DNA of 64,000 bases from Syngnathus acus (GCF_901709675.1 NC_051089.1:18906008-18970007); one strand, 5' to 3'; positions 12,401-22,600 are shown, counted from the stretch's first letter. Notes: generated from the letters alone by a model not told the origin. A program made the numbers and translations.

Positions 12401-15400
12401 ATTTTTACATTTCTTCTTGTCTATGATATAGATTTCAGTAGAACCTTTTTAAGGGAAAAACATGCACTTACTCTTGAATAATTGTCTTGAGAGAAACATT
12501 TATATACATGCCATGACCCACCTCTTTCAAGCTGAAATAATACACAATTTATGAAGCCTGAGCTTCAATTTTCCCACTATTGTGGTTTGCATACAGTTTA
12601 GCTACTCATGAAAAAGCAGTGCAAGAGTCAGTGACATTTTTTTAATGAGATGTACTGCAGTGTAGAGCAGTGGTTCCCAAACTTTTGCAGGCTGGCGCCC
12701 CCTTTGGCTCCCCAGTGAATTCCTAGCGCCCCCCCCCCCCCCAAGGCATTTATATAAATAAATAATACATTTATATAAATAAATAAATAATACATTTATA
12801 ATATCATTACCATTACGTTGAATTAGTGGGAGCACTGAGTTTGTTTCTCAGAAACGAGCCGGTCCCATCTAGACGTAATTGGAGACAATGACACCCGAAG
12901 TGATTTAAGGTTTGTCTTTTATTGCAGGATGCTTGGTCTCCATGTGTTGAAGCAGTTTTGAATGCTTCACTGCCTGGTTAGTTAGCCTGTCGCCACATAT
13001 TAGCTTTGCGGGCTCGACTGGGGAAACATGTCACGTGACCGGGACGAGTGTCTTGACCTGAATTAATTGATCGTCGATAAAAAAAAAAAATTCTGTGCGG
13101 CTTGGCGGCCCGGTACCAAGTGACCCACGGACCGGTACCGGTCCGCGGCCCGGTGGTTGGGGACCACTGCCCTAACCAACTCAACACAACACGGCGCGTT
13201 CTGGCGAGTCCCCAATTTCATGTTGACTTGAACTCAAGATGATGTTGACCGCCAGAATGCGGTTTTTATTATAAGATAAAATTCTGAACATTACAAGCTT
13301 GAAATTACAAACCTGAGCTTTTGCTTTTGTAGTCTATGCTGTCGGATCTGACTGGGCCAGAGCGGCGTGTTGTGTACAAATCGACTGCCGCCCCCCTACC
13401 GCCCCCCTACCGCCCCTTTCTTCCTCACCGCCCCCCCAGATCTTTCCACCGCCCCCAGGGGGGCGGTACCGCCCACTTTGGGAACCACTGAGCAATGCAA
13501 TAACATTAGCTGCTGATGACAGATTAACTAATTTCCTAACCTGCTTGCCAAAACGTTTTCATAGAGATTGAGTCCTTTAATCTTCTCTGTTTATAAAATA
13601 AAAATGTTGCATCTTTTTATTTTTTTAACAAGCTACTGGAGAAAGAGAGACCATAATTAATGGTCTGCGATCATTTGCGGCATCCACTTGCATTCGCTTC
13701 ACCCCACTGAATGGACAGAGGGACTTTGTGGACATCCAGTCCCGCTCAGGGTATGTAAAACACAATCCACACACTAACCTGATCTCCTGGATGGTCTATG
13801 ATATAATGACTCATCCCCTCCATGACCGTACTGTAGTGGAAGGGTTTGCGTGCCCCATGGTCCTAGGAGCTAAATTGTCTTGGGCTTTCTGTCCCTTGCA
13901 GGTCACCCATGGCAAATAGCTCCTAGGTGAGGGACCAGACGAAAAAAAAAAGATTAGTTCATGATTTCCCATGCCCGCAAGCAGTCCTGGCAGTGGGGAT
14001 CGCTGGCGAGTGCCTGGTGGCCGGGAATGCACCCATGGCCAGGGTCAGTCTGATGTAGGGACGTAGTATGTTTTTCTCCCCATGCGCTCACCACCTGTGG
14101 GAAGGGCCAAATGTGTCGCGTGCGTACTGAGATGGGTGGTGGACAAAGGCGGGGACTTTGGGGACCTCTTGGACATTCTTCGACTCCGGAGTTGCCCATG
14201 GTGAGAGGCACCGAGCAGGTGTGGGCATACTTATGTGCCCACCTGCTTGCCGCCTGTAAATTGGAGTTTACCCCAGTGGACGAGATGATAGCCTGCCTCC
14301 ACCTTTAGGTGGGGGAACAGGTTTTGCTCTTTGTGACTCTGAACCAAACATCAGTTCAGAATACCCACCCTTTTTGGAGTCCTCATAGGGTGTGCTGGAG
14401 AGTGCTAAACCTTGGGACACCATCCTTCTTATAGGGGTTTTCAGTCATCACATCAGTCATACCAGCTCAGCGGCCTCTCTCTCTCTCGTGTAACGTCAGA
14501 GCTCCAACTTGGTGTCGTGGAGCCACGCCAGCATCTCTGGTCCCAGGTCGAAGAGGCCGGCCTCTGAGGGTGGTCTATATAGGGGGCAGGTGTTGATGAT
14601 GTGGTCGGCTGTCTGCTCGGGGGCTCCACACTCGCATGCCGCACTGTCCGCCAGTCCCCACTGCCGCATAGACGTGTTGAAGCGCCCAACACCAGTTCTT
14701 AAGCGGTTCAGTGTGGTCCACTGCTGGCGAGGTAGTTCGTCTCCTCCTATGGCGCCGTCTCCTGGTTCCCAGACATAACGGTGCATGAGGGAGGGGCCAG
14801 CTGCCTCCCACTCCTGCTTCCAAGCTGCTGCCAGCCAGGCATCTCTGGAGATGTCTTCAGGGATGGAATTGAGCATCTCTTGTGCTGCCATGTTGTAGGG
14901 GTGGCGTGCCTTGAGTCTGCTTGGTGGAGCTGGAGTTGTTGTAGTGTTGTGCAGGATGTGCCAGTCGTTATTTTTTGCCTTCCTGGCGAGAACGAGGGTG
15001 GCAGCCTCTCGCCGAAGGTTGGCCGGCGCTATTCCCGCAAGGACAGGCAGGAGGGACACAGGGGTGGGTTTCAGGCATCCTGTTAAAGTTCGGAGGGCGT
15101 TGTTAATTGCCACATCCACCTTTTTGGCATGGGGGCTTCTGTTCCAAACTGGAGCACAGTACTCTGCTGCAGAGAAGACCAGCGCTTGGGTTGATATCCG
15201 CAAGATCTTAGCAGAGGCTCCCCACGTTGTTCCAGCAAGGCGGCGGATCAGTGCAACCCTGGATGTCACCTTTGCCTTCAGATCTTCGAGGTCTCAGCGG
15301 CCTAGTGGTAGAGTGTCCGCCCTGAGACTGGAAGGTTGTGGGTCAAACCCCGCCGTGTCATGCCAAATACTATAAAAATGGGACCCATTGCCTCCCTGCT

Positions 15401-18400
15401 TGGCACTCAGCATTAAGGGTTGGAATTGGGGGGAAAGATCACCAAATGATTCCCGAGCGCGGCACCGCTGCGCAGTGAGACCTGGAAGGGCGTGATTGGG
15501 AGCAATTCTGGACCACCATCTGGCATCTCAGGAGGGGGAAGCAGTGTAATGTTAACACTGTGTATAGTGGAGATGGGGTGCTGCTGATCTCAACTTGGGA
15601 CATTGTGAGCCAGTGGGAGAATACTTCCTACTGCTATACCCCCTCAATTCCACCGACATGCCTTAGATTGTGAAACCAAAACTTGGGGACTCTGAGGTGG
15701 GCTGTCCTTTCTCTGGGGTTGAAATAAAAGAGGTTGAAAAAAACTCTTCGGAAAAGCCCCAGGCTGGATGAAATTCACCCTCTAAATATTAAGGGGATGT
15801 CCTCGTTGACACGCCTCTACAACATTGTGTGGACATTGGGTACAGTGCACCTGGATTGGCAGACTGGGGTCGCGGTCCCCCTTTTTAGGAAACGGGGACC
15901 AGATGGTCTTATCCAACTACAGAGGTATCACACTCCTATTCAGGGGTGCTGGAGAGGAGGGTCCATTGGGAGGTCGATTTCAGATTCAGGCGGAGCAGTG
16001 TGGTTTTTGTCTTGTTCTTGGGACGGTCGACCAGCTCCACACACTCTTGAGGGTCCTCAAGGGTGCATTCGCCCAACCAGTTTACATGTGTTGTGTATTT
16101 GGATCAGACTTGCGGAATCATGTGGGGGGTTCCTTGGGAGAAGGGGTACCAAACCCTTTGATAAGGTCAGTTTGGTCTCTATACAACAGATGTCAAACTT
16201 TGGTCCGTATGTCAGAAAGCAAGTCCGATTTGTTTCCAGTGAAGGTTGGACTCCTCCAAGGCTCATTGATTCTATTTATAACCTTTATGGACTGGACTCT
16301 GCACTGAGAGATGAGGTGGCTTGGGCATCTTATCAGGATATCCCCTGGACACTTCCCTAGTGAGGTGTTCTGGGCATGTCCCACTAGATGAAGGCACCGA
16401 GGACAACTCAGGACACGCTGGAGAATCTATGTCTCCTGGCTGGCTCGGGAATGCCTCGTAATTCCACGGGATGTGCTGGACAAAGTGGCTAGGGAGAAAG
16501 TTGCTTAAGTTGCTGAATCTGAATCTGCCATCCGACCTCCGCTAAACATATTTAATAAGAAAAAATACTTCCGATGTATTTAATTATACTGTCATTGTTT
16601 TGATTTGTAATTAATTGTACAGCCTATATATGCCCCATAGTAATGGTTTCATCCGAAGTTATTTTCTTCCTGTCAAACGAACATCAGCGATTGCTTGACC
16701 AATAAGAATTTGGTAGGACAATCGCTAGCCTACAAGCCATTCGAGCAATCGACCAGCAGATGTCAGCCCTCGTCAAAATTAAAGTCCTTTCTTCTTACAC
16801 CTGACACTTAGCTTTTGGGCCACAGATTCACATCTACATGACAATGAATATCTTCTTTTGCAATAGGTTATTAAATAACTGGTTGATCATTGCTTGATTT
16901 ATTGCTTCACACATTTCTCATTGTTGATAAACGTGTATAAAATATGTTTGACATATCATCTATGTAAAGACATATGATGAACTCATTCCAAAATGTTGTG
17001 CAGTGTGAGAAAATTCATAACAGAATCATTATTGTATAATGTGATCAACAAGTCAAAAGCAATTCAAAACAGCTGAGAATTGTACATAATCACCTGCAGA
17101 GGTTTGCCAATCTTGTTTACCTGCCCGTTGAGAAGAAGCACTTGTGGCTGACTTTAAACTTTGGCAGGTTTTTACTCTCCGGATATGAATTCTCCAACTC
17201 TGACTTTGTCTTGTCAACACCGAAGAATTTATTATTATTTTTTAACTAACTTTTGCTCTCTTGCAGATGTTATTCATTTGTTGGACGTCGTGGTCGTGGT
17301 CAAGAAGTGTCTTTGAGTCGCCGGGGCTGTGTTTTCCGACAGGTCATTCAACACGAATTGCTCCACGCCCTGGGTTTCAATCATGAACAGACTCGATCTG
17401 ACAGGGATCAGCATGTTAGAATCCTCTTCCAGAATGTCATTCCTGGTGAGATTGGTAAACCCTCATATTTTTCTATATTTTTGTTTCTTTACAGATAAGG
17501 TAAGATAAGGGGTTATATGATAATAATAATTATAATAACAATAATTATATACCGTATTTTTCGGACTATAAGTCGCATTTTTTCATAGCTTGGGTGGGGG
17601 GGCGACTTATACTCAGGAGCGACTTATATGTGTAATTATTCACAAATTTTTACTTGATCATTAACACATTGCTGAATTACTAGTATAGTTGATCACATGT
17701 TATTTTCACTTTAAACCGCATGAGGGCGCACTATGGCTGTGGAATAATTGGAGCCTCACTGACAAGGAGTTCCATTCACTGACTTCCGGAGTCAGGAGAT
17801 TTTATGATTTGGAGTGACACAGATGGTTCAATAAACTTGTTATTTATGTTATAGTTATACTATATATATAGTTTATTTAGAGTAGCAAGGTCTATGTTGT
17901 TAGACTTCAGTAGTTTCCGATTGTCTAGCAAAGGCCTTAAAGACAAAAGGGGGGGCGGGGAGGGGAGACGGGAAGAGCGATCCAGGGCGCACGTAGTTCA
18001 ACAGCTGTGGTGTTTTTGTTTTTTTTAAGTGACACATGACGAAGATTCCGATGGATTTAATGATTTGGAGTGACATGGATGGTTCGATAAAATTGTTGTT
18101 TATATTATTATTTGATATATAGTTTATATATTGTTATATGGGCCTGTGGAATAATTTGAACTGCAACTGACGACGAGTCCGACGTCAGCGGCGCGCCGCA
18201 CACGCGCTGTTGTTTACATAAAGGACGAAGAATTCGATGAATTTAATGATTTGGAGTGATACAGATGGTTCGATAAAATTGTTGTTTATATTATAGTTAT
18301 TTGATATAGTTTATACACTGCTTAAAAAATTAAAGGAACAGTTTTTTATCAGGGTATGGCATTGCTCCTCAGACTTTACAGGAGCTCACTGATGCCCTTA

Positions 18401-21400
18401 GACAGATCTGGGAGGACATCCCACAAGACACCATCCGTCGTCTCATTAGGAGCATGCCGCGATGTTGTCAAGCATGCATACAAGCACGTGGGGGCCACAC
18501 AAGATATTGAAAAGAATTTTGAGTTGCAGAAATTTAATTTCGGCAAAATGGACGAGCCTGCCACATCATTTTTTCACTTTGATTTTTGGGTTGTCTATAT
18601 ACTGAACCCTCTGTAGGCTGAAAACCTTTATTTCCATCAAAAGATGTGGCATCCTTTTGTTCCTGAGACATTAAACTGTCCATATCAGTATACATATCTA
18701 AAAAAAGTGTTCCTTTAATTTTTTTGAGCAGTGTATATCGTTATATGGGCCTGTGGAATAATGTGAACTGCAACTGACGACAAGCCCGACGTCAGCGGCG
18801 CGCTGCACACGCGCCGTTGTTTACATAAAGGACGAAGAATTCGATCGATGGATTCAATGATTTGGACTGACACAGATGGTTTGATAAACGTATTATTTAT
18901 GTTATAATTATTTGAATAACTGTTAATGTTACGTCAGGCCCGTTCTCAGCTCCTCGTTTGTGTTTATGTCATGTTAGCATACCGTATCGTTTAGCCTGTT
19001 TTTGCTGGTTCATGTCTGTACTTGGTGTTGGATTTTGTTAAGTAAATTTTCCCCAAAATGCGACTTATATGTTTTTTTCCCCTTTATTGTGCATTTTATT
19101 TATGGCTGATGCGACTTTTACTCCGGAGTGACTTTTAGTCCAAAAAATACGGTATATATATGAATAACAATAATAATAATAACAATTAACATGCAAAAAT
19201 GTCCTGCAGGAATGGAGGGCAATTTCAGGAAGCTTAATACAAGAAATCTTGGCACTCCCTATGATTACAACTCTGTCATGCACTATGGAAGGTAATGCAC
19301 AACAAAGCACCATTATACAGATATGGTAGTACCGTATTGGCCCGAATATAAGACGACCCTGATTATAAGACGACCCCCTCTTTTTCAAGACTCAATTTGA
19401 AAAAAGACTTTTTGAACACCAAATTTAATTTTTATAATTACAGTGCACCTGAAACAAATGATTATAACAATATACTTGAGAGAAAAAGCATGTTATTTTG
19501 CCTCATTCAAAAACTGTAACTCACATCTTAATATCTGAACATTTAAATATATATATAACTAAAGTGCAATCACATTTGTAAATGAATGGCTTCTGATTTT
19601 TGAAATGTAAATAAACCAATCTACTGTGATAAAACAACAAAATTGCAATAACTGCATTAACCATCAACATGAAGTCTAACTGTAACTGTAGTCTATAAAC
19701 AAATCTGAATAAGGAAAATCATTCCAATAAAATAATGCAAACTGCTACCGCTATTGTTGGGGAGCCTGAGGACTGTATAGGGGGTTTGCTCAGTGGGTTA
19801 TGCTCTTTTTGCCCCCGGGTGTCGGTCAGAACACAGGAGGGAAGACGTGGTTCAGTTTAAATTGCTTTACTGAATTATTGGCAAAAAAGTAACAGGCACT
19901 GTGCCTCATAGGGGCATACAGGCAAACTGGCAAAAGGGGATAGGCACATGTTTGGTCGTAAGGATGTGAGAGCAGGTGTGTGTAGTGTACATGGGTGAGT
20001 CTTTGGGTATGTGAATGTGATTCTTGGATGTGTGATTATTGTATGAAGCGTGTGAAGGGTGTGTGGGGTGTGTGTGCGTGTGTGCGGGTGTGTGTGTGTG
20101 CGTGTGTGTGTGTGTTGTGTGTGTGTGGTTCTGCAACAGACAGAAACACAGCATGTAAGTCAACGCTCAACTTCTGACGTCACACAACACTAGTAGACGG
20201 CACACATTACATAACTAACTGCGCGTAACGGTTCTGCTATACTAAATAACCATAACTGAAATACTCTCGGCAACACACCAAACATAAGTCATCGATCGAG
20301 ACAACAAAATACATTTCCTGGCGACCGTTAGTCGCCGTGGCGCTGCGTAACGGCTACTCGTACGATGCGAGGCAAACTTAAAGTAGCGCGCCGGAGCTGT
20401 CAATCAAACGGCGCGCACACGAAGCAAACTGCGATCGGACAAACGGCACAACAGTGGACAATAGTAACAATGAAATGTATATACTCACTTTGTGTCAAAG
20501 ACACACACGATCACAGCAACATACTCAATCGATTATGAGGGCGCCGGAGCTGTCAATCAAACGGCGCGCACACGAAGCAAACCGCGATCAGACAAACGGC
20601 ACAACAGTGGACAGTAGTAACAATGAAATGTATATACTCACTTTGTGTCAAAGACGCACGCGATCACAGCAACATACTTAGTCGATACCAGCAACCTTTA
20701 ACTTACCGCTGCGCACAAGTGAAAATGGGTATAATGTCTAAACCCCGAATATAAGATGACCCCCACTTTTTCAGTCTTATTTCAATGCAAAAAACATCGT
20801 CTTATATTCGGGCCAATACGGTACTCACTTTATGTCAAAGACGCACGCGATCACAGCAACATACTCAGTCGATACCAGCAACCTTTAACTTACCGCTGCG
20901 CACAAGTGAAAATGAGTATAATGTCTAAACCCCGAATATAAGACGACCCCCACTTTTTCAGTCTTATTTCAATGCAAAAAACATCATCTTATATTTGGGC
21001 CAATACGGTACTCACTTTGTGTCAAAGACGCACACAATCACAGCAACATGCTCAGTCGATACCAGCAACCTTTAACTTACCGCTGAGCACAAGTGAAAAT
21101 GGGTATAATGTCTAGACCCCGAATAAAAGACGACCCCCACTTTTTCAGTCTTATTTCAATGTAAAAAAACATTGTCTTATATTCGGGCCAATACGGTACT
21201 CACTTTGTGTCAAAGACGCACACAATCACAACAACATACTCAGTCGATACCAGCAACCTTTAACTTACCGCTGCGCACAAGTGAAAATGGGTATAATGTC
21301 TAGAATGTAAGACGACCCCCACTTTTTCAGTCTTATTTAAATGCAAAAAAACATCGTCTTATATTCGGGCCAATACGGTAAATAACATCTGTATTCACAT

Positions 21401-22285
21401 TTAAAATATAACACGAAACAGAGTGGGCGGCACGGTGTTTCACTGGTTAGCACGTCCGCCTCACAGTTAGGAGGGTGCAGGTTCGATTCCACCTTCAGCC
21501 CTCCCTGTGTGAAGTTTGCATGTTCTCCCGTGCCCGCGTGGGTTTCTCCGGGCATTCCGGTTTCCTCCCACATCCCAAAAACATGCTTGGTAGGCCGATT
21601 GAGCACTCCAAATTGCCCCTCGGTGTGAGTGCGATTGCGAATGGTTGTTTGTCTCTGTGTGCCCTGCGATTGGCTGGCAACCAGTTCAGGGTGTCCCCAG
21701 CCTACGGCCCGATGACTGCTGGATAGGCTCCAGCTCACCCGTGACCCCCGTGGGGATGGATGGTGAATGACTGAACTGATCAAGCGCTATAGAGAATGGA
21801 TGGATGGATGGATGGATGGATGGATGGATGGATGGATGGATGGATGGGTGGGTGGATGGATGGATGGATGGATGGATGGATGGATGGATGGATGGATGGA
21901 TGGATGGATGGATGGATGGATGGATGGATGGATGGATGGATGGATGGACGGACGGATGGATGGATGGTCATTAAACAGAGTATTAATAAACATCTCACTA
22001 GTACAGGGACAAAATGATGCGTGAAGACAACCGCCACGCCAAACAGAATGACAATCAGCCATATAGATGACCAAACATGAATGATATATAACTTCTCTGT
22101 GTTTGTAAAAGTTGGGCAAATATTAATAACAAATTGTTTGTGCTTGTAACAGGTTTGCCTTCTCCAGGAACAGACAACCGACAATAATCCCTATCCCTAA
22201 CAATAATGTAGCCATAGGTAGGGCAGACAGAATGAGCCCCATTGACATTCGTCGGGTGAACCTTCTTTATGGCTGCAGTGTGTAG
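6375..22285 (+). CDS. c6ast-like: Six-cysteine astacin metalloprotease (nephrosin/patristacin/c6ast-like), complete, 8 exons
   Basis: Secreted zinc endopeptidase of the astacin family (M12A). CDS = join(6375..6434, 7281..7311, 7394..7459, 8513..8665, 13633..13750, 17267..17445, 19210..19291, 22153..22285): 822 nt, 273 residues, no internal stop, all introns GT-AG. Residues 1-17 or so form a signal peptide ([17 protein letters not shown]). The propeptide holds a variant of the FxGD aspartate-switch motif (MFGD, Asp65). The zinc site is [12 protein letters not shown] at 172-183 and the Met-turn SVMHY is at 224-228, with Tyr228 as fifth-ligand tyrosine. Mature cysteines 78, 83, 123, 144, 164 and 271 match the fish six-cysteine subfamily, which includes nephrosin, patristacin and hatching-enzyme relatives. 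There is no MAM, EGF or CUB domain, so it is the minimal form. The closest paralogue and the natural substrate cannot be told from sequence alone. All catalytic residues are present and the gene looks functional. Introns 4-7 are large because of transposons. Confidence 0.93.
7281..7311 (+). CDS. Astacin exon 2 (propeptide micro-exon)
   Basis: A 31-nt exon between acceptor TGTATTTCAG and donor GTAAGC encodes [10 protein letters not shown] plus the first base of a Gly codon. It is supported by the in-phase join to both neighbours and by the decayed duplicate near 5740-5761. Confidence 0.75.
7394..7459 (+). CDS. Astacin exon 3 (propeptide)
   Basis: Encodes [21 protein letters not shown] plus split Gly codons, ending at donor GTATGT. 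Two acceptors keep the frame: after CTCAAAG (start 7394, better pyrimidine tract) or after CTTGCAG (start 7409, five residues shorter). I prefer the first. The [11 protein letters not shown] pattern matches propeptides of nephrosin-like proteases. Confidence 0.8.
7643..7840 (+). mobile_element. tRNA-derived SINE (family 3 here) in astacin intron 3
   Basis: GGGCAGCGTGGCTCCTGGGT followed by a B-box-like GGGTTCAATCC about 50 bp later resembles a tRNA-type Pol III promoter. The body continues with 'gaccatgttgaggtgtcc' and an A-rich 3' part. Only one copy is in the window, so the boundaries are approximate. Confidence 0.6.
8513..8665 (+). CDS. Astacin exon 4 (aspartate switch and mature N terminus)
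   Basis: Acceptor ATGTTCTAG, donor GTAAGT. Encodes residues 53-103, including [12 protein letters not shown] (switch Asp65) and then the subfamily-specific cysteine pair in [13 protein letters not shown] (Cys78, Cys83) and [11 protein letters not shown], the first strand of the catalytic domain. Maturation is expected to occur shortly after the switch. Confidence 0.92.
8908..9123. repeat. Left copy of the ~216-bp direct repeat flanking Rex3 copy A
   Basis: From GTCATCTTTATAATAATGAC to GCGTAAACA, this block is repeated at 12186-12390 with one 11-bp gap and about one substitution. The two copies abut exactly the 3' tail and the 5' end of the LINE between them, so they look like a target-site duplication of exceptional length. 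Confidence 0.85.
9124..12185 (-). mobile_element. Rex3-like RTE LINE, copy A, near intact, in astacin intron 4
   Basis: The 3' tail (CATC)n is at 9124-9141 on the + strand and the 5' end is at 12185. It is about 3.06 kb, truncated in the 5' UTR compared with copy B at 39577-42870. It encodes an AP-like endonuclease followed by a reverse transcriptase and a very short 3' UTR, as in the Rex3/RTE group. It is nearly identical to copy B, implying recent movement. It lies antisense to the astacin gene. Confidence 0.9.
9151..11080 (-). CDS. Rex3-like copy A: reverse transcriptase part
   Basis: Open from about 11080 to the stop near 9151. Encodes the linker ([20 protein letters not shown]), RT fingers ([20 protein letters not shown]), palm A ([15 protein letters not shown]), [13 protein letters not shown], the catalytic box [14 protein letters not shown], and a C-terminal domain rich in [12 protein letters not shown] ending PPRPDPG. 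No stop interrupts it. A Met-initiated reading can be drawn from 11166, but codons before about 11080 there are out of the family frame. The RT is cut off from the endonuclease by an 8-nt deletion near 11080. Confidence 0.88.
11080..12186 (-). CDS. Rex3-like copy A: endonuclease part
   Basis: Encodes an AP-endonuclease-like domain: [15 protein letters not shown] near the N end, [37 protein letters not shown] (catalytic Asp/Asn), [12 protein letters not shown] and [12 protein letters not shown] (catalytic Asp-His). It reads cleanly until [19 protein letters not shown], then leaves the family frame because 8 nt are missing relative to the ancestral junction. The N-terminal extension beyond 12186 on this strand is flanking DNA. 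Confidence 0.88.
12186..12390. repeat. Right copy of the long direct repeat flanking Rex3 copy A
   Basis: Matches 8908-9123 apart from an 11-bp gap ('cctagtagtagtgtct' against 'cctagtagcatacagtgcaa') and one A/G change near the end. It begins immediately after the LINE's 5' end. Confidence 0.85.
12668..13490. mobile_element. hAT-like element (CAGTGGTTCCCAAAC termini) carrying a nested hAT
   Basis: Outer ends are CAGTGGTTCCCAAACTTTTG and its inverse CTTTGGGAACCACTG at 13490. Between 12750 and 13169 sits an internally deleted, inverted relative of the element at 45535-46396 (right end GGTTGGGGACCACTG). The remainder is rich in 'cgcccccctac' blocks. There is no intact transposase. It lies in astacin intron 4. 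Confidence 0.75.
13633..13750 (+). CDS. Astacin exon 5
   Basis: Acceptor TTTAACAAG, donor GTATGT. Encodes residues 104-142: [18 protein letters not shown] then [20 protein letters not shown], with Cys123 expected to pair with Cys271. The Gly of SRSG is split across the intron (phase 2). Confidence 0.92.
14459..15288 (-). mobile_element. Antisense LINE C-terminal segment with a 257-residue open frame
   Basis: An open frame on the minus strand (15269 to 14496) encodes the RT thumb and C-terminal region of a non-LTR retrotransposon: [29 protein letters not shown]-like [32 protein letters not shown] and a terminal zinc-binding motif [20 protein letters not shown]. The frame is uninterrupted, unlike the Rex3 copy around it. 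The clade is not one of the others in this window and was not assigned (jockey/I-like or Nimb-like are candidates). Confidence 0.75.
15291..15476 (+). mobile_element. tRNA-derived SINE (family 2 here), 3'-truncated
   Basis: Starts GTCTCAGCGGCCTAGTGGTA with tRNA-like A and B boxes (GTGGGTCAAACCCC is a decayed B box). It runs through 'tgggacccattgcctccctg' and stops after 'gagcgcggcaccgctgcgc'. The complete family member is at 48984-49295. Confidence 0.85.
17267..17445 (+). CDS. Astacin exon 6 (zinc-binding site)
   Basis: Acceptor CTCTCTTGCAG, donor GTGAGA. Encodes residues 143-202: [20 protein letters not shown] with Cys144, then Cys164, [20 protein letters not shown] and the conserved SDRDQHVRI. 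His172, His176 and His182 bind zinc and Glu173 is the catalytic base. Confidence 0.95.
17552..19152. mobile_element. TA-target TIR element, family X copy 1
   Basis: Begins CCGTATTTTTCGGACTATAA and ends with the inverse, each flanked by TA. Subterminal 'gcgacttatact' repeats follow. The interior repeats the phrase encoding [12 protein letters not shown]-stop ('gacgaagaattcgatgaatttaatgatttggagtga') up to three times, like the acidic C-terminal tail of a pogo-like transposase. A Tc1-like element at 18316-18735 is nested in it. It lies in astacin intron 6. Confidence 0.8.
18316..18735 (+). mobile_element. Nested Tc1/mariner-like remnant
   Basis: Ends CACTGCTTAAAAAATTAAAG and its inverse (TTTAATTTTTTTGAGCAGTG), flanked by TA. 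The interior encodes the last part of a Tc1-type transposase, [20 protein letters not shown], then a stop. Removing it rejoins the 'agtttata/tatcgttatatggg' text found in other X copies. Confidence 0.85.
19210..19291 (+). CDS. Astacin exon 7 (Met-turn)
   Basis: Acceptor GTCCTGCAG, donor GTAATG. Encodes residues 203-230: [20 protein letters not shown] then NSVMHYGR. Met226 is the Met-turn methionine and Tyr228 the zinc-proximal tyrosine. Confidence 0.94.
19978..20130. repeat. GT-rich simple repeat
   Basis: An imperfect (TG)n tract within element Z, densest at 20060-20126. The histidine/threonine-rich open frame on the other strand is an artefact of it. Confidence 0.85.
20388..20634. repeat. 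~152-bp duplication inside element Z
   Basis: The block starting GCGCCGGAGCTGTCAATCAA occurs at about 20390 and again at about 20541, with the intervening 'cacaacagtggaca' and 'gtgtcaaagac' text repeated. Confidence 0.75.
20635..21378. repeat. Four-unit ~187-bp tandem array in element Z
   Basis: Units begin with TACTCACTTT at 20635, 20822, 21009 and 21197 (187, 187, 188 and 182 bp). Each ends with the element's own right terminus (TTCGGGCCAATACGG) and contains an internal inverted 'aatataagacgac' motif. A few substitutions separate the units. Confidence 0.88.
21424..21796 (+). mobile_element. SINE family 1, full-length copy
   Basis: GGCGGCACGGTGTTTCACTG head, A box at GGTTAGCACG and a perfect B box GGTTCGATTCC. 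The body carries 'tttctccgggcattccgg' and the 3' end runs into a long GATG array. It lies in astacin intron 7. Confidence 0.9.
21797..21967. repeat. (ATGG)n microsatellite at the SINE tail
   Basis: About 40 tetranucleotide units with rare GGTG and GACG interruptions. It has grown from the SINE's 3' tail. Confidence 0.95.
22153..22285 (+). CDS. Astacin exon 8 (C terminus and stop)
   Basis: Acceptor GCTTGTAACAG. Encodes residues 231-273 ([18 protein letters not shown], then [23 protein letters not shown]) and TAG at 22283-22285. Cys271 completes the conserved disulfide. The protein stops right after the catalytic domain. Confidence 0.95.
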
Positions 22286-22523
22286 TACCTTAAAACAAAC
22301 CCAGGAAGTCATCACCTTGCTTGATTTACTATCATACAATCTTTGCTCACATCCTGCTTATCTCTTCTCTTACATGCTTATAGATTCCTAGTGGTTGTGA
22401 AAACCAAAGGCAGTGTCAATGATTGCTATATACTCACCTCTTGGGTTAAGATGTACCCTATGCTGTTTAATTGCTATGTAAAATACTGCACCATTAACAT
22501 TAAATTGATTTATTCAACAGTGC

Positions 22524-22529
22524 AATAAA
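22524..22529 (+). terminator. Poly(A) signal of the astacin gene
   Basis: AATAAA about 240 bp after the stop codon, in 'cagtgcaataaaattt'. It gives a compact 3' UTR. Cleavage would be near 22545. Confidence 0.65.
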
Positions 22530-22600
22530 ATTTCTCTGCCTCTGACATGGATACAGCAGTAATGTGCATGGCCAAAATTTGTCATTATGTTGATCTGGAA

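Larger units (their letters stand above)
13800..16545 (+). mobile_element. Rex3-like LINE, copy C, decayed and interrupted
   Basis: The 5' UTR (around 13810-14100) and endonuclease start (14100-14450) match copies A and B, then stop at about 14455. Rex3 sequence resumes at about 15475 (GTGAGACCTGGAAGGGCGTG), has a large deletion joining 'gggag' to 'caattctggacc', and continues as frameshifted RT to about 16545. The interrupting DNA is an antisense LINE segment and a SINE. Many stops: a dead copy in astacin intron 5. Confidence 0.85.
19332..21378. mobile_element. TA-target TIR element, family Z, with reiterated terminus
   Basis: Ends CCGTATTGGCCCGAATATAA and the exact inverse; the terminal match is at least 25 bp. 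It is flanked by TA on both sides. The right half is a tandem array in which each unit repeats the terminal motif. No transposase frame was recognised. It lies in astacin intron 7. Confidence 0.8.

Noticed and set aside
19906-20163. Histidine/threonine-rich protein on the - strand
   Set aside because: Translation of a (TG)n tract; no conservation or splice context.
21797-21967. CRISPR-like regular repeat
   Set aside because: It is a simple tetranucleotide array with no spacers, in a eukaryotic genome.
21780-22184. Repeat proteins of the types MDGW and HPSI
   Set aside because: Both are readings of the GATG microsatellite after the SINE.
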